In this document: positions 1 to 5,044 of the stretch, in pieces | Position numbering within the stretch: the stretch's first letter is position 1 | How the letters are laid out: each line of letters starts with the position of its first letter | Origin: an uncultured Bacteroidia bacterium | Lineage (GTDB): Bacteria > Bacteroidota > Bacteroidia > Bacteroidales > UBA932 | Direction: 5' to 3' | DNA length: 7,708 bases | NCBI GenBank assembly: GCA_902766985.1 | Contig: CACXFP010000027.1 | Span: 1 to 7,708, forward strand | The notes under the pieces: model-generated | Seen by the model: only the letters and a program-made list of their open reading frames with translations | Told to the model about the DNA's origin: nothing | Databases searched by the model: none | Translations under genes and position numbers: made by a program

Positions 1-27
1 ATGTTCGTGGTGATGTTCGTGTGCCAT
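1..27 (-). CDS. N-terminal fragment of a His-rich protein, possibly a cation diffusion facilitator transporter (cut by window edge)
   Basis: Reading the minus strand from an ATG at 27-25 gives M-A-H-E-H-H-H-E-H before the window ends. The region just upstream on that strand is A-rich (runs of A around 28-50), as is usual ahead of Bacteroidota starts that lack a Shine-Dalgarno sequence. His/Glu-rich amino termini of this kind are known from cation diffusion facilitator (CDF) zinc/cobalt transporters and some nickel or metal chaperones, where the His cluster binds metal in the cytoplasm. Only nine codons are visible, so the family is an inference from composition. The gene would be transcribed divergently from the GH65-like lipoprotein gene. 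The codons for H-E-H-H lie in a short direct repeat (positions 1-9 and 13-21 are identical). Confidence 0.4.
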
Positions 28-143
28 GTCTTTTTTCTTTTTGACGATGCGAAGGTATGAAGAAACCCGTGCCACCCGGTTGCAAAGTTCCGGCAGGAAT
101 ATGCCCGGGGATTCATAAAAAAGTAATATATTTGAGAAAATCT
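28..143. other. Divergent intergenic region
   Basis: This stretch of about 115 bp separates the minus-strand His-rich gene from the plus-strand lipoprotein gene. An in-frame ATG at 57 could extend the plus-strand reading frame through it. The added 29 residues would be Pro/Cys/Gly-rich and would place the lipoprotein signal internally, so I treat the region as non-coding. The right end holds a -7-like promoter box. No convincing promoter for the minus-strand gene, terminator hairpin or RNA gene was seen. Confidence 0.5.
127..134 (+). promoter_or_regulatory. Bacteroidota-type -7 box (TATATTTG) ahead of the lipoprotein gene
   Basis: TATATTTG fits the Bacteroidota sigma-ABfr -7 consensus TAnnTTTG exactly. 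No good TTTG-type -33 box lies 19-21 bp upstream, which weakens the call. The box ends only 9 bp before the ATG at 144, so a transcript initiated here would be nearly leaderless, unless the true start is the second ATG at 150. An octamer of this AT-rich kind can occur by chance. Confidence 0.35.
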
Positions 144-2255
144 ATGAAAATGAAGAAATTCGTTCTGCTTACCGCTGTGATCTCGGCAGGCCTTGTCCTA
201 TTGGGCTGTTCCGGAAAAGAACATGTGACAGACATAGAGTCTGTTGTCAGGCAATGTGAACTTGTCCGAACTGAATGTCCGGAATCCCCTTCGCTTCCCC
301 TGAACCAGGCGAGCGGTTATTTCGGTGGAAGTTTCTCCCGGTTCGGGCTCCATGTGCGTCCGGACAACAGGGAGGCTGAGCAGAAATACGGCAATACTAC
401 CTTCCTGAATATCGGCCGCTGGCTGAGGGGAAAGTTCAACATGGATTACCTTCTTCCGGTCTGCCGGATTTATTGGGGAGAGGAATTCAAGGATGTCTCG
501 GACTACGAGCAGCGCCAGTCTTACTATGATGGAACGATAACTACCAGGTTCTCGACTGCAGGGACCGGGATATCCGTCAAGAGCTGGTTCGACCCCGTGG
601 ACCATGATATGGTATGTTTCATGCTGAATGCCGGCGGATCCGGGAAGGATGTGATTGTGGAAGCGGAGAAGATACTCCATCTCCATTATTCCCAAGAGGT
701 TCCGCAGAAGGTTGAGATAACTGGAGGGAATGGACGTTGGACTGTCATGATGAGCATTGCCGGGGAGGAGCCCGTATGCTGCTACGTCTATTCTGACGCC
801 GAGGGATCCGTTGAGGACAACTGCCTGAGGCTTTCGATTTCAGGAGACAAGTATGTCAGGATCGCCTATGGCTCCGAGGTCGATACGACCGTAGAGGAGT
901 CGCTCCGCCAGACAGAAGGCTGGTGGCATGATACCTGGCAGAACACCGGTATCCTGGAGTTCCCCGACAGGGAAGCGCAGTTGATGTGGGTCCGCAGCAT
1001 GTATCTCCAGATATCATCGTTCAGGGCCCAGAAGAAAGGTCTTCTCCCACCTACGGGATTTGCCGGCAACTGCTGGCCTTTCGCATATAGCCAGGACCTT
1101 TCATATATCGCTCCGGTGCTTCTGTCAACCGGCCATCTGGATGTCGTCAAGGCTTGGACGGAATACTATGCTGAACGCATCGACGGGATGAAAGACTATG
1201 CCAGTCGTCTCTTCGGAGCGGAAGGCGCTTTCTGCCCCTGGGGCTATCCATACGGCAGTTTTGACGGGTATCATGATCCGGAAGTGCCGAACCAGTATTA
1301 CTACGAAATCCATAATTCGGCCTATATGGCCAGGATGGCTTACGAAGCGTCGATATATGTGAACGACGATGCCTGGACGAAGAAGTATGCCGAGCCGATA
1401 ATCCGCGAATGCGCTGCGTTCTACAGGAGCATCTGCAATAAGGAAGACGATGGAAAATGGCATGTCTTTGCCACTCCGGGAATGGGACAGGACGAGATGG
1501 GTGGATTCAACCAGAAGGACTATCTCTGCTCCCTCTACAGCGCCAAATACTGTTTCGAGAGGGCCGTGCTCATGGGCCTTGATCCGGACTGGACATATTC
1601 CAAGATTCTGAAGGAAGGCCTGGCATTCCCTTCCCTGAAGTCGGAAAAAGGTTATTATTATGCCTGTCAGGGCAGCGGAGAGAAGGATTTCGGCATGCAG
1701 AAACATCCGGTTCAGCTCAATGAACTGGCATATCTCCCTACGGAGATGATGCCTTCGGAGGCCGCCTCCGCCGCTTACGCCCACCGTTATGAAATCACGG
1801 AAAGAGCCGGAGAACCGTTCTTCTGGGGCTGGACTCTCGGGGAGTTCATGCTTTCGAGTTCGCGCATGGGCGATGTGGAAGGATGGAAGAAGGACTGGGG
1901 CAACATGGTCCCGTCGGAGAATATCGATCCGGATTTCATCCAGGTGTATGAGGGGAGCCGAACCTGGAACATTTCCTACTATGCTTCCACCAACGGCCTC
2001 TTCCAGCAGTCCCTGCTGAACAATGTCATCTGCGACTGGTACGGGAAGCTTGAGATAGGAAAATGCTACCCTTGGGAGGGTGTGACTTATTTGAAGGATA
2101 TCCGGTCCCTCCTTGGCGTGAAAGTAAGCGGGAAAGTCTCCGCTCACAAAGCTGTATTGGAGCTGGAAGCCTGGAAAGACGCTTCATTCCTTTTAAATGG
2201 GGAACTCATTAAACTCAAGAATGGGGAGACCCTGACCAAGACGTTGAATTACTAA
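144..2255 (+). CDS. GH65-like (alpha/alpha)6-barrel glycoside hydrolase or phosphorylase, lipoprotein
   Basis: The 703-residue product is probably a surface or periplasmic lipid-anchored enzyme acting on alpha-linked glycosides. I chose the ATG at 144 over the in-frame ATG at 57 because it starts directly at a lipoprotein signal: M-K-M-K-K, a hydrophobic core, and lipobox L-L-G-C with Cys22 as the lipidation site. A beta-rich region (about residues 40-270) precedes a helical barrel (about 280-640) and a short beta tail, which is the domain order of GH65. Barrel motifs resembling GH65 are WPFAYSQDLSY (311-321), GAFCPWG (361-367), EIHNSAY (388-394) and GMGQDEMGGFN, in which Asp450-Glu451 line up with the DE-Y motif that carries the GH65 general acid. 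Family assignment is from memory of motifs; GH15, GH95 or other six-hairpin families are possible. Hydrolase and phosphorylase cannot be told apart here. It is followed after 12 bp by an esterase gene, so the two are probably co-transcribed. Confidence 0.72.
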   Translation: MKMKKFVLLTAVISAGLVLLGCSGKEHVTDIESVVRQCELVRTECPESPSLPLNQASGYFGGSFSRFGLHVRPDNREAEQKYGNTTFLNIGRWLRGKFNMDYLLPVCRIYWGEEFKDVSDYEQRQSYYDGTITTRFSTAGTGISVKSWFDPVDHDMVCFMLNAGGSGKDVIVEAEKILHLHYSQEVPQKVEITGGNGRWTVMMSIAGEEPVCCYVYSDAEGSVEDNCLRLSISGDKYVRIAYGSEVDTTVEESLRQTEGWWHDTWQNTGILEFPDREAQLMWVRSMYLQISSFRAQKKGLLPPTGFAGNCWPFAYSQDLSYIAPVLLSTGHLDVVKAWTEYYAERIDGMKDYASRLFGAEGAFCPWGYPYGSFDGYHDPEVPNQYYYEIHNSAYMARMAYEASIYVNDDAWTKKYAEPIIRECAAFYRSICNKEDDGKWHVFATPGMGQDEMGGFNQKDYLCSLYSAKYCFERAVLMGLDPDWTYSKILKEGLAFPSLKSEKGYYYACQGSGEKDFGMQKHPVQLNELAYLPTEMMPSEAASAAYAHRYEITERAGEPFFWGWTLGEFMLSSSRMGDVEGWKKDWGNMVPSENIDPDFIQVYEGSRTWNISYYASTNGLFQQSLLNNVICDWYGKLEIGKCYPWEGVTYLKDIRSLLGVKVSGKVSAHKAVLELEAWKDASFLLNGELIKLKNGETLTKTLNY

Positions 2256-2267
2256 TCATTACCTGTC

Positions 2268-3077
2268 ATGAAGAAAAGTCTGGTTTTAGCTGTACTGGCA
2301 CTGCTGTCTTTCAGCTTATTCGCACAGGATTACAGGACGATAACCGAAATTCCATACATCTCCTCCGGCGAAAAGGATCCTTATCGCAAGGAAAGGTGCA
2401 AGCTGGATATCTGCTATCCTACCGGTGTCAAGGATTTCAAGACCGTTGTGTGGTATCACGGGGGAGGCCTGACCGGAGGGGAGAAGCGTTTCCGGGAAGA
2501 ACTTATGAACCAGGGGTTTGCAGTCGTGGCGGTCAATTATCGCCTGTACGGGAAGGGAGCCAGGAATCCGGATTATACGGTTGATGCCGCAGAGTCACTT
2601 GCATGGGTGTTCAGGCATATCTCCGAATATGGCGGGAATCCCGGTAGAATCTATGTTGCCGGACATTCCGCCGGAGCTTACCTGACCCTGATGCTTGCCC
2701 TGGATAAATCCTGGCTGGGAGCCCATGGCATTGATGCCGATTCTGTAAGATGGTATTTCCCCATAGGAGGACAGACCACCACCCACTGCACGATCCGGGA
2801 GGAAATGGGGCTTCCGATGTTTGAGGAGATACCGATCATTGACCGGTATGCGCCTCTCAACAATGCAAGGAAACTGGGAACCAGGATGACGCTTATAACA
2901 GCGGACCCGAAGATGGAGCTTCTGGCCCGATATGAGGAAAACCTGTATCTGAAAGCAATCCTTGAGGGTGTAGGGAATGATGAGATTCCCCTTTACAGGA
3001 TGGAGGGATACGACCATGTCGAGGCCGCGCATCCCGCCTGCATGCTGATCAGCAGGCTTGTAAACGCTGACGAATAG
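2268..3077 (+). CDS. Secreted alpha/beta-hydrolase, HSL/BD-FAE-like carboxylesterase
   Basis: The 269-residue protein is a predicted exported serine esterase. Residues 1-19 form a Sec signal peptide with a likely signal peptidase I site after Phe-Ala (before Gln20). HGGG at 64-67 is the oxyanion-hole motif of the hormone-sensitive lipase group, and GHSAG at 132-136 is the nucleophile elbow with Ser134. The likely acid is Glu217 or Asp213 in TADPKMELL, and the likely base is His250 in EGYDH, which gives a complete triad at normal family length. Relatives remove acyl groups from carbohydrates or small esters; the substrate here is unknown. The gene lies 12 bp after the GH65-like gene, suggesting that the pair act together, with the esterase clearing ester decorations that block the glycosidase. 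The ATG lacks a Shine-Dalgarno sequence, which is normal for this phylum. Confidence 0.85.
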   Translation: MKKSLVLAVLALLSFSLFAQDYRTITEIPYISSGEKDPYRKERCKLDICYPTGVKDFKTVVWYHGGGLTGGEKRFREELMNQGFAVVAVNYRLYGKGARNPDYTVDAAESLAWVFRHISEYGGNPGRIYVAGHSAGAYLTLMLALDKSWLGAHGIDADSVRWYFPIGGQTTTHCTIREEMGLPMFEEIPIIDRYAPLNNARKLGTRMTLITADPKMELLARYEENLYLKAILEGVGNDEIPLYRMEGYDHVEAAHPACMLISRLVNADE

Positions 3078-3080
3078 GTT

Positions 3081-3815
3081 TTATACCAATTTCCCGGGGA
3101 CGGTGTTGTGGGCGAACGCTTCGGCCGCATGGCATCTGCATTCCAGGCCACGGAAAAGCTCCATGGGACCGTGCTCATCCCGCATCGTTTCCTCCAGATG
3201 CTGGCTTTCATGACAGAAGCAGGCTTTGTATTTCTGCTCCCTTACCGATGTGATGTCTACCCAGTCGGTGGGATGGAATAGCTGCGACTGGATTCCCGTA
3301 ATCACTTCATAGAAATATAGTTCGAAGCAATGGTCCAGTCGCCTCCAGGCATCGTTGACGAGGATGCCGCAGGCGGCGTGGTCCCTGTGGCCGTCTATAG
3401 GCCAATGGGTGAGCACCACGTCGGGTTTTTCCTTCAGGAGCAGTTCCCTGACATCGGCCCTTGTCTTTTCGCTGACAATGGTTGCCCCGTCTTCCTGGTC
3501 CAGGAAGATATACCTGGCTCCCATGACGGTGCAGGCTTCTATAGCCTCCCTTGTGCGTGTCTGGGCGGCTACCTTGCGGTCGGGGAAACTGACAGAGGCC
3601 TGTCCTCTTGTCAGGTAGACGCAAGCCACGTCGTGCCCGGCCTTGGCGAGAAGGCATATTGTCCCTCCTGCACCCGTCTCCGGGTCGTCGGGATGGGCGC
3701 CGAATACCAGGATCTTCCGTTTGTCTTTTTTGTCTTTGGCAATTGCGGGGATTCCTCCCAGAATAGTCATCGCAGCTCCGCCGAGGCCAGCCTTGATCAT
3801 CTCGCGTCTGTTCAT
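3081..3815 (-). CDS. PIG-L/LmbE family N-acetyl-sugar deacetylase, exported by a Tat-like signal
   Basis: The 244-residue protein belongs to the PIG-L deacetylase family, zinc enzymes that remove N-acetyl groups from GlcNAc-containing substrates (as in GlcNAc-PI, mycothiol and bacillithiol synthesis). The signature AHPDDPE begins at residue 40: His41 and Asp44 are expected zinc ligands and Asp43 the catalytic base. HRDH at 143-146 supplies the third ligand, His146. The amino terminus M-N-R-R-E-M-I-K followed by a Gly/Ala-rich hydrophobic stretch to Ala-Ile-Ala-Lys (about residue 27) looks like a twin-arginine signal, so it probably acts in the periplasm, unlike the cytosolic thiol-pathway enzymes. 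The length is normal for the family. Its stop codon lies 3 bp from that of the convergent esterase gene. It is divergent from the Fur-family gene and may share its control region. The substrate is unknown. Confidence 0.85.
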   Translation of the reverse strand: MNRREMIKAGLGGAAMTILGGIPAIAKDKKDKRKILVFGAHPDDPETGAGGTICLLAKAGHDVACVYLTRGQASVSFPDRKVAAQTRTREAIEACTVMGARYIFLDQEDGATIVSEKTRADVRELLLKEKPDVVLTHWPIDGHRDHAACGILVNDAWRRLDHCFELYFYEVITGIQSQLFHPTDWVDITSVREQKYKACFCHESQHLEETMRDEHGPMELFRGLECRCHAAEAFAHNTVPGKLV

Positions 3816-3836
3816 CGTAACATGTGTTTAACCAAT

Positions 3837-3867
3837 CGAATTTAGCAATATTTTACATTTATCCCAA
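3837..3867 (-). promoter_or_regulatory. Candidate promoter for the PIG-L gene
   Basis: On the minus strand a TTG (3867-3865) is followed after 20 bp by TAAATTCG (3844-3837). This is one mismatch from the Bacteroidota -7 consensus TAnnTTTG and has the expected 19-21 bp spacing to a TTTG-type -33 element. Transcription would start about 15 to 20 bp ahead of the ATG at 3815. The -33 element overlaps the AATTA palindrome, so a repressor bound there could block it. Confidence 0.4.
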
Positions 3868-3879
3868 TTATTTGTAATT
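3866..3879. promoter_or_regulatory. Palindrome AATTA-N4-TAATT, candidate operator for the Fur-family regulator
   Basis: AATTA (3866-3870) and TAATT (3875-3879) form a perfect 5-bp inverted repeat around TTTG. It overlaps both the -7-like box of the regulator gene and the -33-like element of the divergent deacetylase promoter. Fur-family operators are AT-rich inverted repeats and regulators of this family are often self-controlled, so position and shape both fit. The arm is short, and AT-rich DNA makes chance palindromes common. Confidence 0.35.
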
Positions 3880-3882
3880 TTG
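3875..3882 (+). promoter_or_regulatory. Bacteroidota-type -7 box (TAATTTTG) ahead of the Fur-family gene
   Basis: TAATTTTG matches TAnnTTTG exactly and ends 5 bp before the ATG at 3888. There is only a poor -33 element (TTTTAC near 3851-3856). If used, the transcript would be leaderless or nearly so. Confidence 0.35.
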
Positions 3883-3887
3883 TAAAT

Positions 3888-4307
3888 ATGGATGAGATTG
3901 AAAAGCAATTGATGCAGAAGGGCGTGAAACCAACCGCAAACAGGATCCTGGTGTTCCGCTCTCTGAGGGGGAAGGGACACCCGATGTGTCTCTCCGAACT
4001 TGAAACCGAACTCGAAACCCTCGACAAGTCAAGCATTTTCCGTGTGCTTACCCTCTTCCTCGAACACGATATCGTCCATGCCGTCGAGGATGGCAGCGGC
4101 TCCCTCAAATACGAATTATGTAACTCTTCCGAAGGGCATCCTGCATTTGACGGCCATGTCCATTTTTTCTGCGAAAATTGCCACAGGACCTTCTGCATTG
4201 AGGATATTCCCATTCCCCCCGTGTCCGTACCCGACGGATATCACGCCCATTTCGTCAATTACATGATAAACGGCATCTGTCCGGACTGCAGCCGTTCCCA
4301 CCGATGA
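3888..4307 (+). CDS. Fur-family metal-responsive transcriptional regulator
   Basis: The 139-residue protein has the Fur-family layout: an amino-terminal winged helix (about residues 1-80) with VKPTANR (13-19) and the recognition-helix segment DKSSIFRVLTLF (46-57), followed by a metal-binding dimerisation domain. The pairs Cys95-x-x-Cys98 and Cys131-x-x-Cys134 form the usual structural zinc site, and HVH at 90-92 with other histidines (His84, His119, His121) could bind the sensing metal. Whether it senses iron, zinc or peroxide (Fur, Zur or PerR) cannot be decided by eye. The ATG at 3888 sits directly after an AT-rich promoter region. Its TGA overlaps the ATG of the next gene by 4 bp, so it heads an operon with two envelope lipoproteins. 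Self-regulation through the upstream palindrome is likely but unproven. Confidence 0.9.
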   Translation: MDEIEKQLMQKGVKPTANRILVFRSLRGKGHPMCLSELETELETLDKSSIFRVLTLFLEHDIVHAVEDGSGSLKYELCNSSEGHPAFDGHVHFFCENCHRTFCIEDIPIPPVSVPDGYHAHFVNYMINGICPDCSRSHR

Positions 4308-5044
4308 GAATCCCTTTTAGAATCCTGGCCGCAATTGCATTGTTCCTGTGTTTGGTATCGTGCGGGAACAGAAGGCACGGAACCGCTTCTTCCCGGTCTG
4401 CTGCGGTCCCGGAAACCCATGGACGGGAGACGGTTCTGATGGATACCGCGTCTTTTTTCACCGTTTCCGAACTCTCCGACGAGGTCTTTTCCAGGATGCA
4501 GGGGAAATCCTTCAAGGAGGGCGGTCCGGTGTCCAGGCAGGACCTGCGCTACCTGAAGGTACTGCACAAGAACCTGGAAGGAGAGACACTTCACGGGGAG
4601 ATGGTATGTAACAAGCTGATAGCCGACCAATTGCGTGAGCTGTTCCTCGAGCTTTTCAGGGTAGGATATCCCATAGAAAGGATGAGGCTCGTGGATGACT
4701 ACGATGCCGACGACGAGGCGTCGATGATGGACAACAACACGTCTTGTTTCAACTGTCGTTTTATACAAGGTACAAGTATGGCTTCCAAACATTCACTCGG
4801 ACTTGCTGTGGATATCAACCCTTTGTATAACCCTTCGCTGAAGCATGGTATCGTCCGCCCGTCATGCGCAATTCCTTATACTGACAGGGACGCATCTTTC
4901 CCTTATAAGATCGTCCGCGGCGACCCTTGCCACCAGGCTTTCCTTTCCAGGGGATTCGTCTGGGGCGGAGGATGGGCAAGTTCCAAGGACTGGCAGCATT
5001 TCGAAAAACCATGGTCTGAGTTTTTAAAACGAGAGTCATTATGA
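4304..5044 (+). CDS. M15 family zinc peptidase, lipoprotein (D-Ala-D-Ala carboxypeptidase / peptidoglycan endopeptidase type)
   Basis: The 246-residue protein has a lipoprotein signal ending in L-V-S-C, with Cys20 as the lipidation site, then a Ser/Arg-rich linker and a carboxy-terminal M15 domain (about 90-242). The zinc ligands are seen in SKHSLGLAVD (161-170: His163 and Asp170) and DWQHFE (229-234: His232, with Asp229 as the likely catalytic acid/base). This spacing matches VanX/VanY and phage endolysin members of M15. Members cleave D-Ala-D-Ala or L-Ala-D-Glu bonds of peptidoglycan stem peptides, so the enzyme should act in the periplasm. Cys148 and Cys151 in SCFNC may form a disulfide. 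Start and stop each overlap a neighbour by 4 bp (ATGA), indicating translational coupling with the Fur-family regulator and the toroid lipoprotein. The exact bond cleaved is unknown. Confidence 0.85.
   Translation: MRIPFRILAAIALFLCLVSCGNRRHGTASSRSAAVPETHGRETVLMDTASFFTVSELSDEVFSRMQGKSFKEGGPVSRQDLRYLKVLHKNLEGETLHGEMVCNKLIADQLRELFLELFRVGYPIERMRLVDDYDADDEASMMDNNTSCFNCRFIQGTSMASKHSLGLAVDINPLYNPSLKHGIVRPSCAIPYTDRDASFPYKIVRGDPCHQAFLSRGFVWGGGWASSKDWQHFEKPWSEFLKRESL

Larger units (their letters stand above)
3816..3887. promoter_or_regulatory. Divergent AT-rich control region between the deacetylase gene and the Fur-family operon
   Basis: This 72-bp AT-rich region stands out from the GC-richer genes around it. 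It must hold the promoters for both directions. It contains TTTACA (3852-3857) and its inverted copy TGTAAA (3881-3886), a tandem TTTGTAA repeat with 8-bp spacing (3871-3877 and 3879-3885), and a smaller palindrome described separately. These are compatible with binding by a dimeric regulator, most simply the adjacent Fur-family protein, but binding is inferred. Confidence 0.55.

Noticed and set aside
1..60. Short plus-strand frame ATG to TGA (19 codons) at the left edge
   Set aside because: It is a shadow of the minus-strand His-rich start and the A-rich leader that precedes it; there is no sign of a leader peptide.
1125..2147. Long minus-strand open frame (340 codons) inside the GH65-like gene
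   Set aside because: It is antisense to a well-supported coding gene, its translation has no recognisable motif and it has no start context of its own. It reflects low stop-codon frequency opposite GC-rich codons.
3330..3845. Plus-strand open frame (171 codons) opposite the PIG-L gene
   Set aside because: The opposite strand encodes a complete zinc deacetylase with all metal-binding motifs, and this frame shows nothing recognisable.
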